Shown here one piece after another: positions 11,002 to 23,189 of a DNA stretch of 64,000 nt. The notes beneath the pieces were generated by a model that did no database searches, was not told the DNA's origin, and saw only the letters and a list, made by a program, of their open reading frames with translations. Every line of letters begins with the position of its first letter. The first letter of the stretch is position 1. Made by a program: the position numbers and the translations under genes. Source of the stretch: Elmis aenea (Eukaryota > Arthropoda > Insecta > Coleoptera > Elmidae); NCBI GenBank assembly GCA_947652605.1, contig OX393584.1, forward strand, positions 30,057,467-30,121,466, written 5' to 3'.

Positions 11002-12000
11002 TTAGGCCCAAAGCTTGGTAATAGTCTTCCAAACTCTTCTCTCTTTGGCTTTTTTCCTCCAATTCATTGTTTTTTTCTCCGAGTTCTGCCTTCGCAGCTA
11101 TTCTCTATATTTTTCTGGGTCTTTTTTTTTTCTTGTATGTAGGTTGTTTCCAAGCTATCTATTTTATTATTCTTCTGTTCTCCCTTCTCTCAATATGTCC
11201 TAGCCATTGTATCCTTCTGGCATTTATTACTTTGTCTATGGTTGCTTCTTTGAAAATTGTATAAACTCCTCGTTCGTACTTCTTATATATCCCTCAATCT
11301 GTTCTCTTCCCTCCCACTATTCTCTTAATTATCTTTCTTTCCCATCTTCTTGGGGTTTCCTTTGCATTTTTCTTCAGTACGCAGGTCTCACACCCATAGA
11401 TCCCTGTAGGTCTTAGTATTGTTTTATACAAACGTAGTTTGGTGCTCCTAGATAACAGTTTTGCGCTTATTAGGTTACTTAAAGATCCTGCACTTTTGTT
11501 GGCTTTCAGTTTCTCATGTTTATGTCTTTTTCTATCATACTTCGATTCTGTTTGTGAGAAGTTCCCCAAGTACACAAATTCATTTAATTCCTCAAATTCC
11601 CCTACCAGTAGCCTGTCTTCTATTGTTTGTTGTCCTATTCTCATTAGCTTGGTCTTATATTCGTTTATCCTTAACCCAATTTTTTGTGCTGCTTCTGCCA
11701 TTTTGCTTGTGATCTCTACCAGTTTCTTCAAAGTTCTTGCCAGTATAGCTACACCATCGGCATAACTTATGAGTTGGTGACATTTGTCTAGTATTGTTCC
11801 CTCCCTGTTCAGTCTTCCGTCTCTTACTATTTTTTCCAGAACTACGTTGAATATGAGGGCTGATAATGGGTCTCTCTGTCTGAGCCCTATTCCTGTCTCA
11901 AATTCTTCCGTTGTTTCCCTCTTGATATGTATCCTGCTTGATGTCCCTTCCAATGTCATTTTGAGCAATCTGATTAGTTTGGCTGGTATCCTTCAGCATT
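11002..12000 (-). pseudogene. Non-LTR retrotransposon reverse transcriptase, 5'-truncated and mutated
   Basis: Minus strand. The frame enters at about 12000 with IPAKLIRLLKMTLEGTSS and runs uninterrupted to a stop at about 11294. Motif B reads GIGLRQRDPL (GxRQGDPLS expected, Gly replaced by Arg) and the catalytic YADD box reads SYADGVAIL, so an essential Asp is Gly. The connection domain follows (EFVYLGNF, LRLYKTILRPTGIYGCET). Beyond the stop the same protein continues with GIYKKYERGVYTIF, RRIQWLGHIERRE and WRKKAKERRVWKTI, ending at TAA 11004-11002. Endonuclease and the first reverse transcriptase motifs are missing, which is usual for 5' truncation. The clade is RTE-like but not settled. Confidence 0.88.
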
Positions 12001-12009
12001 TGGAGCATT

Positions 12010-13261
12010 CTGGGTCTATACTTGATGGGAAAAAAATATTCTTGGGAAAAAAATCGTAGATGTTTTACGCACTGTACAATTAAAACCTTTATAGCCACAT
12101 GGAAAAGTGAAACACCCAGTATATTATATGATAAAAAATATCAAAGGATGCATTTGGAAATAAGTGTTGCTGTTCGTAGGAAAATTTTAACTGAATATAG
12201 AAAAATTCAGTCGTATAATAAAAATAGCGACTCTTAAAAAATTTTGCAATAAACACCAAAGCTCTGTTTCTAAAAATAAAGAAGGTACTGGGCTGGGGAG
12301 GTTGTACTGAGACACACTGTGTAAATAAAACTGTAAGATGCTTCATGTAGCTTTGTTTGTTTTCAAAAGTTTTTTTGTTGGTAACTCGTATACCGTCATG
12401 AATATTACTAGCTATCGGATTATGCCACTTTATCACAATTTCCATTAACTTTAACTTACAACAAGCGCATTAAAACAGTGAAGCTCAAACTTAAACGCCC
12501 CAAATAAATTAAAATTTCAATCTGAGTTTTCGAGCACCTCTCATGGAAAATTAATTTAAATCAGCTTTCATTTTGCTTTTACCTCTTTGCAACCACTAAA
12601 GTAAAAGGACCTTATTCACAAAAAAAACACACTTTCCCATTAAATAGTTTCCAAATCAGATCTGCTAATTTTGGAGTATATTTATTTGAATTAAGTCTGT
12701 CACATCTTTTATTTCTTAGCCTTAGCTACAGTTAAATCAATATCATAAGGTGATAAATTACAAAGTGTTTGCTATACATGTACTTATGTTACTGTTACGT
12801 CGATTTAACAAAAATCATACCATAAAGAGTTATATTTGTACCAGTTCTATCAACGAGTTTGTGCAAATCATCAGTTCGTTAGTTTTAGTTTTATTGAGCA
12901 GTCCAATAAATACCGAAACCACGTTATTAACCTATTTCATTAAATTCAAATTCTCATAGTGTGTATAGCATAATAAAATTTAAAACCCAATTTTCGTAGC
13001 ACAAATTCATTACATAAACGGTATAAAATAAAATATGAACGGTATTAAGAATGAATTATTAGCACATTTTGTTTCTGCCATAATGTTAACGTGAAGTTAG
13101 CTCCAGTTTTAAATTTGCAATTACTAATTACAGTAAATACTCGATAAAAGTAACAATTCGAGAAAAGCAACTTTTTTCCATTCATTTACCTCGACAAATG
13201 CAACTTTAATTTTGTTTTTACCTTTTCAAAAATATGATTCCATGTTGAATCAATCAATCAA
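12010..13261. other. Non-coding AT-rich stretch
   Basis: A lone TACAGGG-type end in inverse orientation (AACACCCAGTATA) lies at 12111-12123. Otherwise no recognisable gene or repeat. Confidence 0.5.
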
Positions 13262-13368
13262 TTACGGAAATACGCAGCACTCGCTGCTACGCGGCTCCGT
13301 GCGCAATTTTTCCACTCGTGCGTAATATTAATATGCTTCTTACAACTCTTGTTATGTAATATACTATT
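13262..13368 (+). repeat. Dispersed repeat, copy 1 of 2
   Basis: Shares the blocks ctcgctgctacgcg, ccgtgcgc, tttttccactcgtgcg and tatgcttcttacaactcttg with 14862-14955. It is locally GC-richer than its surroundings. Confidence 0.75.
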
Positions 13369-14590
13369 TTTCGACTCACAACTCGTAATGTCTTCTTATA
13401 TGTGAGAAAAGTCTCCTGCTCATTTATACAAAATAACACTCAGCCACACACACTATTGGCTTTATCGTTGGTAATCGGTTTATACAAAACTGGCAAGACC
13501 AATGAAATTTTATAATAATTGGTTTTTCACAAGTTGAAGACAAAAAGTGATGAGGTTGTAACACAATTTTAATTTTCTAATAATACATTACCGGGCGAAC
13601 CTCAGGTTATTTCCACGGCAGAGTTCAGTCTCAATCGATGACACGATAATTACAAAGTTTTAAGAAATAATGTTTTGTGGGCGAAACTGTTCGTCCTCTC
13701 CTGAATTTTATCATAGCTTACTTCATATGGTAAAATGAAATTTGACATTGCTTTAAGACAATAAAGAATTATATTTTTGACAACATGTAAATTTTGCGAT
13801 TGAAAACAGAATGACGTTAACAACTGTTTTTGTTACAACCACAAAAGTTACATACCAATATTTGCACAAAATGTCATAAAAGAAATTCCAGTTTATCAAA
13901 CGAATGTAAAAAAAAGCACGGGTTATTGAATATAAAATGAGTATTTACCTGCATAGACAACAACAAAAGATAATTTTGATTTGAAAAGTAACACTAAGAA
14001 TTAAATAAAAAAGCATGCAAAAAATATTTTAAGGGTAATATTTCCTTTAAACGCGAACATGAAAGCGAGCAATATTTTTAAAGACTCTTTTGAGAAAATA
14101 TAAAGGATCTTTGATAATGCTACGTAATGCGGTGAAATCCTTTTAATGTATGTTTCCAAAAATTTTTAATGAAATCTATTTTCGCACGTTATTTTTGTAA
14201 ATGTCTTCTCATTTTAGCTACGGACATATACAATATTTTAATGTTCTTTTACTTTCAAAAATTAAAAAATTCCAAATTTTGTGTAGCAACCACAAATAAT
14301 TAGTAAGAACCTTCCAGCCCTGTAACTTCTCTGTTTCAGGAGATAGAGTTTTTGTGTTTATTACATAAATAACCTGCTTTTTTAATATGTCATTCGATTT
14401 TACAATACCTAATTCAATTGTTTTTGTGAAATTTGTATTTTTAAATGGATATAATACCCTTTATTTTTAAATCCTAATCTCCCTGCTACATTTAAAAAAA
14501 TGCTCTCGCTAAGCAATGCCTTAGTAAGAGGTAAGATTGTATTAAATATTTTTTCTACGACCACTAATGTAAATAACTCTTACCGTACAG
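13369..14590. other. Non-coding AT-rich stretch
   Basis: Nothing recognisable on either strand. Confidence 0.5.
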
Positions 14591-14730
14591 CCTGCATGTA
14601 TAGTAAGTGGGGCCTTACGCACGGTAAGCAAAAAGCACGATTTTTTAAAGAAACGATTAAACTAGACTCACGTCAAACACTTCCTGCATGCCTAGTAAGT
14701 GAGTTTAACGCACGGTAAGCAAAACGCACA
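14591..14730 (+). repeat. Two-unit imperfect tandem duplication
   Basis: CCTGCATG...TAGTAAGTG...CGCACGGTAAGCAAAA occurs at 14591-14640 and again at 14683-14730, offset 92 bp. It gives a short meaningless frame. Confidence 0.75.
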
Positions 14731-14861
14731 CTTGTCTAGAAATGTCAAAGTAGGCTTACGTCAACACTGACAAGGCAACGTGATTACATGTGTACATTGG
14801 CCAAAAAGCCGTTAGAATCGTAGGTATTATGTGATCGTAGAAAAAGTAAGCTACATAACAC

Positions 14862-14955
14862 GAGCAATTACACACTCGCCGCTACGCGAATCCGTGCGCG
14901 ACTTTTCCACTCATCCGTTATATGCTTCTTACAACTCTTGTTATGTAATATACAT
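14862..14955 (+). repeat. Dispersed repeat, copy 2 of 2
   Basis: Second copy of the element at 13262-13368, same orientation, sharing tatgcttcttacaactcttg and ttatgtaatatac at its end. Confidence 0.75.
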
Positions 14956-15549
14956 TGTACACAACAGTGGTATCTCTTAAAATAAGAGTTACAGGATTGG
15001 AAAATTCTTACTGGGACTCTCTGTATACAAAAATGAAAAGTCACCTAAAATAGCCTAAAAATCTTTTCTGTTAAATCGATGTCAAGTAGAACAGAACAAA
15101 GTTTTTCACATCTAAATTCTATCGACATCGAATAATTCTCACAAGTACGTTTACACACAAATGATTTTATTTAAACGACCGCCTGATTAGAATTAGCAAT
15201 AAGCCCCGTCAGCTTGTAAGCTTCAATACAGAACTGTTTGCAAAACCACTCGTGCACAAATAAATATTAGATTACTTTCGGTGTCGATGTAGTTGATGTA
15301 AAAAGTTGGATAATAGTCGTAGAGAATTTATTGCTTCAAAATTGTATTTTCAAAATATTATTACAGTGTGACTTTACATCTGTCGCTTTGATAGGAACAA
15401 GACACCGAAAATCCTATATCTGCTGATGATTTTTTTGTCATGTGTATAGCAATATAATACAGTTTGAGTTCACTATTTATTACAAAAATATTGCTAAGCG
15501 AATATTAAATCGCAAAACAATATATTGTTACATAGGATAGAATAAACAG

Positions 15550-16046
15550 GTCGCTAGCCATAGAGAAAACCTTTGGAATCATAATTCCAACACGTGACCA
15601 ATGGGAGCGTCAAGAAATAGAACTAAATGACCTAGTCTGGAGCAGCTATGGAACAGCTAAGCGACGTCTTAATGACTTATTAATACAGGAGCATAATGCT
15701 CATTGGAAAAAAGTTGCAGCACAAGTCCATTCTAAGGCTATCCTGTCAATGGTCTCAAAAGGAAAGACCGAAGAAATGCTCCGGATGAGCAGATCAGGCA
15801 TCAGAGCAACCACAGGACACGTCACAGGACACTATAGGCTTAACAAACACCTACATAATAAGGCTCTCAGAGACCGACATATGCAGAGGATGTGGTGAAG
15901 AAGAAGAAACTTCTCTTAACGTAATATGCCAGTGTGAAGGATTACACTTCTAGGGATAAAAACAGCCAACCAAGAAGAGTTAAGGAAAATACGGTTAAAG
16001 TCCTGGAGTTTTTCAAGACCACAGAACTTCTTTAAGGGGTCATCAC
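15550..16046 (+). pseudogene. LINE ORF2 3' end (RNase H/zinc-knuckle type), copy 1
   Basis: Plus strand. An open stretch from about 15550 (EKTFGIIIPTRDQWERQ, then YGTAKRRLND) leads to HSKAILSMVSKGKTEEMLRM and a zinc-knuckle region of which only fragments remain: a frameshift at about 15865 precedes MQRMW(C)GEEEE, and further damage precedes NQEELRK. The stop near 16031 and the following ggggtcatcaccagag correspond to the 3' ends of the copies at 30245 and 52985. All three are 5'-truncated pieces of one family; an RNase H motif in the second copy suggests an I/R1/Loa-type LINE. Non-functional. Confidence 0.8.
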
Positions 16047-16436
16047 CAGAGTTTCACGTTTTAATTTTTAGCACTATCTTCATGTACCAAGTTCCAGCGT
16101 GGCACTCGTATAAAATGACAAAGTTGATAACAGTCTAAACGTCTAAACAAAATTAAACGTCTACACTAAATCTGATTGGATCAATGCATTGAGACTAAAA
16201 AATTATAGCAAAAAAATGTTTCCAGTTCTTTAAAAAATAAAGATAATAAACCATAAAATCAAAACATGTTTCTTAGTTCACTTCAATAGACTGGTGGTAA
16301 TTTTCTTTGCAGGTTCTAATTCTCCAACAAGTTACACAGTATTGTTGCCAATTTAACAAACCATTAAGTGCGCTTCTCATGCTGCATCCCATATTTAAAT
16401 GTATACTGTATACTAAATACATTCAGATTCTCTCAG

Positions 16437-16549
16437 AAACTCAGATTTCCTGGAAACGACCAATAAACATAATCATACGCTGATAATATTCTTTTCGCAA
16501 TTAACAGATTTTCATGCGTTTATTGGTCGTTTCTAAGATATCCGAGTTT
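16437..16549. mobile_element. Inverted-repeat element with 32-bp arms
   Basis: Left arm 16437-16468 and right arm 16518-16549 are imperfect reverse complements sharing gtttattggtcgtttc. The loop is about 49 bp. No coding capacity. Confidence 0.75.
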
Positions 16550-16762
16550 GTGATTGGTCGAAAACATAAATTTGGAAAGAGAAATAAATATTTTGGTCTT
16601 GATAATTTTTTGACGAATTTCGGCCAGTAGCATTACTTTAATAGAGATTAAACCACACCCCTGACGCACCACTCTGACAGTACTTGTAAAATTTGACATA
16701 ACGTACATTTAATTTGACAGGTAGGTTAGGTGAAGGAAATTTTCTGACAGGCTATAGCTCGT
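16550..16762. other. Spacer between two inverted-repeat structures
   Basis: Contains repeated ctgacag and tttgaca words but no gene. It may belong to one composite element with its two neighbours. Confidence 0.4.
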
Positions 16763-16912
16763 GCATTGCAAATAATCTATAATTTTTGATAAATCTTCAC
16801 TCATGCAAGTTGAATTAGAAAAAATCACTCGTGCACTTCGTGAACCCGTGTTTTTTCAGCTCTACTTGCATTCGAGCATATTTACCAAAAATTATCGATA
16901 ATTTTCAATGGA
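16763..16912. mobile_element. Foldback element with about 70-bp arms
   Basis: 16763-16836 and 16840-16912 are imperfect reverse complements (gcaaataatctataattttt against aaaaattatcgataattttc; catgcaagt against acttgcattc), meeting at the short centre cgtgcacttcgtgaacccgtg. This is a near-continuous palindrome of MITE type. Confidence 0.75.
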
Positions 16913-17726
16913 CTTGTTATATTACTACTGATAATAAATACCAGCCTCAATTCTTTCTGTTTTCTAATAAGCTATCGATGTAAAAAAAACTTTTGTCGCA
17001 GTTGTCCAACATCCGCATCATCGTTTATAAAAATCGATGGAATTGGAATCGATTGCTCGAGATCGCGAGTTGGGTAAATTAAATGTTACGTTCCTTTCCT
17101 AACAACTTACAAATAAAACTGCGAACAATTCCGACGCGCAGGAAATCATTTAAACTTTAAAACGCCTCAAAAGGAATAAACCGAATGGGGGTAATTTCAG
17201 TGACAATGTGTTTACCAACGATGATTCGACCCGGACGGGATTACAACGGTCGCTGTTCATCGGATAATGAACCACCGCGAATAATAATCTCTACATTAAT
17301 TATATTGGGACTGTTGACCAAAGATATTATAGTCGAGTATAAACGGATAATACACTAATCCGTTTACTTTATATGGCGGAGTCGTGGAACGACTAAAACA
17401 TCGCGAAACCAAGGATAAGTGGCTGCGGGATCGCTTCTGTCATTTCAGATGCCGCTCCAAAACCGCCGTATTTTAAACACTGCGTTAATGCATCGACTGA
17501 TTTACAAACAACCGAGCATCACTCAATCCGCCCTAAGTTCACATTTACAAACTAACTGGAAACTTGTTAAGCACTTTGATGTTACGCTTTTAATTTTAAG
17601 TGCTCACAAGCTGCATTGAATACTGAAAAACAGACCCTACTAGGCATGTAGAATCGTTAAGCTATTACACTGAATCGAATAGCACAGGGACGTAGCAAGG
17701 GTATGTAACGCATGGGGCAGCTCATA
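16913..17726. other. Unique stretch, somewhat GC-richer
   Basis: No gene recognised. A hairpin with 8-bp arms (AAACGGAT ... ATCCGTTT) lies at 17341-17365. The 66-codon frame at 17419-17619 has no family resemblance. Confidence 0.45.
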
Positions 17727-17877
17727 TACAGTGTGTCCAAAAGGTATGGAATATGATATATCTCAGTAAATATCCACTTTAGGGAAAAATGTTTTGGATA
17801 AAAGTTGTTTGGTAGGTACTTAGTTTTCCACCATGAGCGAGATCCCTATGCTCAAACTCGAATTCAAACATCCTGTA
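17727..17877 (+). mobile_element. TACAG-ended short element, abutting a second element end
   Basis: Starts TACAGTGTGTCC and ends ACATCCTGTA. The next element end, TACAGGGTGTGTATAAATTG, begins one base later at 17878, so two ends stand back to back (cctgtatacagg). Confidence 0.55.
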
Positions 17878-18164
17878 TACAGGGTGTGTATAAATTGGCG
17901 GAAGCGCTATACGTGACGATGTTCTTCGTAAAATTCCAAGTCGAAAATCTTGATACAAAAATGTTGTACCATGCTTTCTATGGCCTCAGGAACCATTTAA
18001 AGAAATAAAAAATTGGCAACATTGCATACATTGATTTGCGTTTGGACATTTTTTTATTAGCAATTTTTACTTAGGTATTTACAATTTTTGTTCGAGCTGA
18101 AAGCCTTCAGTTCGTAAACATAGCTGCAAACTTTTGGGTATCGTAAAACACCAACTAGAAATAA

Positions 18165-18325
18165 TTGAGTCGCTTTGGCAGAAATTACAGTTTCGCACTG
18201 GAAGCGTTCTCTTGTGCCGTCACAATTGCCCCTATATGCCGACTCTTCACTTCGCCTGTGGTATAACATCAAGTCCTATTTGTACCGAGTGCATGTTTCT
18301 GGATCATCCATCTTGCACTATAAGT
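18165..18325 (+). pseudogene. Possible LINE C-terminal fragment
   Basis: The frame reads QKLQFRTGSVLLCRH and then GITSSPICTEC, which resembles the region after RNase H in insect Jockey/I-type LINEs (xRTGHxxLxxHL ... GxxxSPxCxxC). About 50 residues only and no neighbouring domain, so a chance match is possible. Confidence 0.4.
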
Positions 18326-18879
18326 TTATAATAACATATTGTAGACATTAATATAGTGAGTTTAGGTCTCGTCTTTAATATTGAATCATCGTAAAATGCA
18401 TTATACAAACTGTATAATACACTTCCTTGGTCTTAAAACGTGTGGTAGGTGCATACATTTATGATATACACTAATAACACTAAATTTAAACACATATAAA
18501 GTTTTATTGTTGGAGCACCACATATTACCTACATACAAGCGTCGCAAAACTATTACTAGTAGCATATCGTGTTTCCTTTATGTTTATGTTTTTTAATTTT
18601 TATTACTTTCTGCTATTCTTTCAAAAGAGAAAAATTAAACAAGGATTCAATCTAATTTTATGATTCAATAAAAAGTTTACAGTTACAATTTTTGTGGTCT
18701 AGTCTAGTGACTAGTGGGTTTTAAATATTTCCTCATGCCTAATCAAGCCTAATAATTTAATAACTGAAATTTATAACTACCCAACACTTAATTAGAAAAA
18801 CGTTGGTTTTGTCAGAAAAAAAAAATTATGCACAGAAGGAAACTGAAAATATACAAGGTATTTTAAACTTGAAGACATG

Positions 18880-19033
18880 GAGATCTCAGAAACCGTTGGG
18901 GATAAAAGGATGGTTAAGTTATCAAAGAAGTGTTTTTACGTGCATAGCAAGAATCCTAACGAAATCCTGCAAATTGTGACCAGTTCCTGCAATGTCAAGA
19001 AAAAACTAAAAAACATGATTTTTTTATTTTATC
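18880..19033 (+). pseudogene. Jockey-type reverse transcriptase fragment, heavily decayed
   Basis: Nucleotide similarity to 34525-34640 (ggttaagttatcaaagaagt against ggttagattagcaaagaagt; gaaatcctgcaaatt against gaaatcatgcaaatt) places this in the region between motifs A and B of the same Jockey family. A TACAGGGTGATTG element end abuts it at 19034, as a TACAGGG element also abuts the other copy. Confidence 0.5.
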
Positions 19034-19429
19034 TACAGGGTGATTGAAATTCGACTTCAAGCATGGGGATCTCGCTTAATATAATAGCTAGGGCATAGGT
19101 TTAAATTTTGCAAAGTTGCTGAATCTCAAACGGTATCCGAGAAAATTAGGAAAAACCACGATTGTTGTAAATCGTCCAAAACTCCTTTGGAGTATAAATT
19201 CTTTCAAATGTGTAAAAACATTGCTAAAGCAACTTTTTAAGCAGAATCGGATGGTAGTCACTAATTTTTCCTAGGTCGATTCGTTTTCGCATGGGCGCAA
19301 TTTTTGCTATTTACATTATCAAATAGCATTTATTTTTCTAAATATTGATGTGTCACACTACACATAGTAGTTTACTTCTTCATTCATTGTCAAACTTGAA
19401 GAAATGCGTTTTAAATAATAATTACCATA

Positions 19430-19692
19430 AATTAGGTAGGTGTTCAGATCCGCTCGCGCTGCAGTCTGTTAAAGAGGGATTGACCCCCTCTTCAGTCGTT
19501 AGAGGTACAAGGATAATGCGTAAGGATGTGGATAGTCTAGGATGGGCAAGGATAGGTGGAAGTACTGCCACAGCATTTGCCTTAACTGTAGAGGAAACCA
19601 CCTGAAACATCTACAATGATAGTCGGCCCTGGGATTCGAATCCATGACCTTCCGATTGCAAGTTAGATTGTTAACACAACCAGCCACCGAGC
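19430..19692 (-). mobile_element. tRNA-derived SINE
   Basis: Minus strand. The head at about 19692-19630 has an A-box-like ggtggctggttg (19683-19672) and a perfect B box, GGATTCGAATCC (19643-19632). The loop cttgcaa between them would read anticodon UGC, but the anticodon stem pairs poorly, so this is not a working tRNA gene. A non-tRNA body of about 200 bp follows (cctctacagttaaggcaaat ... gcgcgagcggatctgaacac). Internal Pol III promoter plus unrelated body is the SINE layout. Confidence 0.8.
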
Positions 19693-19699
19693 TCGGTAG

Positions 19700-21256
19700 G
19701 CCGGTCGTAGTAGTTTATATCGTTTCCATGGCAACCAATTAACAAGCTAAAAGTTTTGAAAGCCTATTATTTGTCACAATAATGAATACGTAAAAATGAA
19801 CTTTAATGACGAAGAATAAGCCGATATGCTGCGAATCTTTCCAGGTTTGTTATACGTTATCACATGTTTTATACTTATTTTATTTAAGTTTTTTTTTTCA
19901 ACGTAGAAAAATTGTGTTCTCATAAAAATATAATGTTTAGTGCAAATTAGTTTGTTTAACTAAAAATTACTCTTAATAACTCCAATGGCAAAACAGAAAT
20001 AACCAATGTAATTTTAAGATAAGAGACTTAAAATTCTATTACAGCATAAAGGAAATCATATAAAATGTTCTAAGCTAAAAATACCTCCTGCTGATAATTG
20101 CTTTTCACACATTTATTTTCTAAAATTTCTGATGAATACATTTTTTTTCACTTTTCCGCCAAGCACTTCGACAAACTGCTCAAACATAATTGTTAATTAT
20201 TAGATTCGTTACTGTTCTAAACGTTCATTAATTACAAACTAATTTTTGAAGTGTTAAACCAAATATACAAAATGTAAAATAATTTAAAGGGATGTAAAAC
20301 AATAATACATCAAAGCTAAAAACAAACTTAAATAATCAAGTACATTAAGGCTTTTGAAAACGTGTAATTTTTGAAACCACTCGAGTCTGGTTTAATTATA
20401 AAGAGGAAGTTAGAGCTTCAATTACTTGGGTGATTTTATCTTGATGGTTACTCCTTAAACTTTTGCCGTTTGCCTTATTGAAACACAAGACTCGAAAACT
20501 ACGTTTAAATAATAAAAATTACAAGCACAATCTTCGCGGTCCCTTTAGCTTCCAACGAAAATGAACATTAATTTCATCTGATTATTAAATCGAAAAAATC
20601 ACAACACTTTGTTAGTTTATTCTTTCGCCCTTTACAAAATAAAAAGTACATAGATGTTAAGATAAGATTGTTTTCAATGCACTCGAATAATTTTCACTGT
20701 TTGGTCCCATTACACCCTTAACCGCTGTTGTCCATTGGAAGGTTAATTAGTTGAAAATAAAATTTCAAGCTACGATAAAATAATTGTAAAAGTCGTCTCG
20801 TTCCTAACTGAACCAATATTTGAAACTTCTATAGTACGCTCTGGCACGAAGCGTATGCACAAATTATCATTAAAAAGCTTATTATGTTTATCATAATGCT
20901 CATGCAAATTAGGTTTGTTCATATTTAGTAACGAAATAGTAACAATTTAAAATCAATTTGAGGAAAACATGCAAACAACGAAATTTGTATTCTAAATCGA
21001 TATGCGGTTTACGGAGGCAATATTCACGAAAACAGAACCGGAATTATGAATACCACGTGAACGTTTTGCAGATTTTATGCTACAGCGATTATAATACAGA
21101 GGAGCATACGTATATTAAAATCATAAAGTTAAAAAGTTGGTTGTCCGCTACCGAAATGCTATTCGAACAAATACAATAATTCTACAATGAGTGTTTTTTA
21201 ATCGACAATCAAGTGTTTCACAGAGAAAAAAGACACGAGTATAATACAATACAGTA
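19700..21256. other. AT-rich non-coding stretch
   Basis: No gene or repeat recognised; short frames such as 20958-21179 have no motif. Confidence 0.5.
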
Positions 21257-21257
21257 T

Positions 21258-22268
21258 TACGAGGTAAGCGCCAAAATTTCCCGGCCTGACATAGATCTAG
21301 GGATCAATTTTTTTTAACCAAGTCATTAAGTCTTGGAAAAAATGGGTTTTATGTCAATTAGTTTTCTTATAACTGTCATTCGTTTATCACAATGTCAGAA
21401 GTCACGAAAATTGAGTATCGAGCTGTTATAAAATTTCTTACTCGCGAAGGTCTTTCTCCTCAAAGCATCAAAGTTCGACTGAATGGGATGTACGGGGACG
21501 ATTCTCAGTTTTATTCTGTGATAACAGATTGGTCAAAACGGTTTCCAATGGGGCAAGAATCCTTGGAAGATGATGCAAGAACAGGAAGGACTGTGGAAGT
21601 GCTGACGGACGATAAGATTGCCCTTGTTGAGGAACTCGTATTAGGCGATCGACGCTTGAAAATGAAATAACTATCAAAAACGTCGGGGCTTTCAGATACA
21701 AGTATTCGCCGAATCCTCCACGATCGGTTAGGCATGAATAAAGTTAGAGCAAGGTGTCTCAGCAGTTCATCGCCAGCGTCGTGTTGAATGTGCTCGATCC
21801 TGAAGCTCTGTGGAGAAAATCCTGTGGACGCGTTGAAAACAATTGTTACAGGGGATGAAACCATGGTTCTCTACTATGGCCCAAAAGAGAATCGATGGAA
21901 TGGAGGCGAAAAGGAGAAGCAGAGAGTTCAGGGTCTGTCAGTCGACAAAACAGGTGATGGCTACGATCTTTTGGGATCGTGAGGGCATTCTTCTCATAGA
22001 TTTTAAAGAGAGCAACACCACAGTCAACGGGGAATGTTATGCAGCACTCCCGCACAAATTAAAACAAAATATTCGGGAGAAAAGACGTGGGATACTGACC
22101 AGAGGCGTGCGTTTACTGCACGACAATGCCCCCGTGCACACTACTGGAATTGCTCAGGCCGCAATTCGTGACTGCGGTTTTGAACAAATCGATCACCCTC
22201 CGTATGGTCCAGATATGGCCCCCAATGACTATTACCTGTTTGGAAAAAGACCTTCGCGTATACAATAG
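21258..22268 (+). pseudogene. mariner element with degraded D34D transposase
   Basis: TACGAGGTAAGCGCC at 21258, next to TA, looks like the 5' terminal repeat. The transposase starts at ATG 21392: helix-turn-helix region (LSPQSIKVRLNGMYG, WSKRFPMG), linker (EVLTDDKIALVEELVL), then a stop at 21668. It continues in other frames: SDTSIRRILHDRLGMNK, then LCGENPVDALKTIVTGDET (first Asp), KVMATIFWDREGILLIDF in a third frame, LLHDNAPVHT (second Asp, codon 22122) and GPDMAPNDYYLF (third Asp, codon 22227). Exactly 34 residues separate the last two Asp, the mariner signature. The last part of the protein and the 3' terminal repeat are missing. Several frameshifts make it inactive. Confidence 0.92.
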
Positions 22269-22269
22269 A

Positions 22270-23189
22270 TATAGGACTGCACCTAGTACGGTTCCGCGTT
22301 GGAACTCCTGCTTTAATTTCTGAATAAGATTATTCTTGCTTTATTCTGAATTATCTCTCTGAGATGTAGGACTGAAGAATCTGTGAGTATTGTTTTGGGA
22401 GAAGCAATCTCAGTTTTGGTAAATGAAGAAATATTTTACAACTACATTTAACATTATTTGGATTTCTCGCTAAAAAAATATAGGAAATAGCGAATATTTT
22501 AAGCAGCTTTTGAAAAGAAAAACATTACACACGGAGGTTGTCCTTTTATTTGTTATTCAACTGTTACTTTTAGCACATTACTTACATGCGCTACCTTATA
22601 TTCCATACAAAATTTGTTTATAAAGTTATTTATCTTCTAGTTTCAAAATTGCAATATAAGCAAGATAGATTATATGGGATGCATTTGTGAATTCACGTGC
22701 GAAAATAACTTTACATAAGTTGTTATTATGTATTCTACTATAGGTGTCGAAAGTATGACATAAATAATAAAAAAGCTGTATATTCGCTGTAATCAATCAA
22801 GGTGTCTCCGATAGAATGACATACATCCTGTAGGTGTATTCAAAACCGTTACACGTATAACGTTGCTAGGAAACGATATATCTATGCAACAACTGTATTT
22901 CTTGCCTATTTTATTGATATCCCGATATATTGTCAGACACCATAAACGGCTTCGAGAATGACAATGCACTGCAGCGACACCTGTTACATATCAAAATATA
23001 AATATTGCAGCAACAAAAAACGGAAATAAAGAAGTATCTCCTGTTGGCCATTGAGATGCACAGGGTGTACATTTTTATGCATTATTTGTACAAAAAGTGG
23101 TAAATTAACACATACAGGCAAAAAGCAGATTTAAGTTATTACTTATTTTGAAAATGTACACAAAATAATTTAGTTCAGGAACTAAGGGG
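22270..23189. other. Non-coding stretch
   Basis: No gene. An isolated element end CACAGGGTGTAC lies at 23059. Confidence 0.5.

Noticed and set aside
11015..11765. Several plus-strand frames including a 108-codon one
   Set aside because: These are antisense shadows of the minus-strand LINE reverse transcriptase at 11002-12000.
19430..19692. Functional tRNA gene
   Set aside because: The B box is good but stems pair poorly and unrelated body sequence continues, so SINE is the better call.
21392..22268. Domesticated mariner gene
   Set aside because: Multiple frameshifts, stops and a missing C-terminus argue against a maintained host protein.
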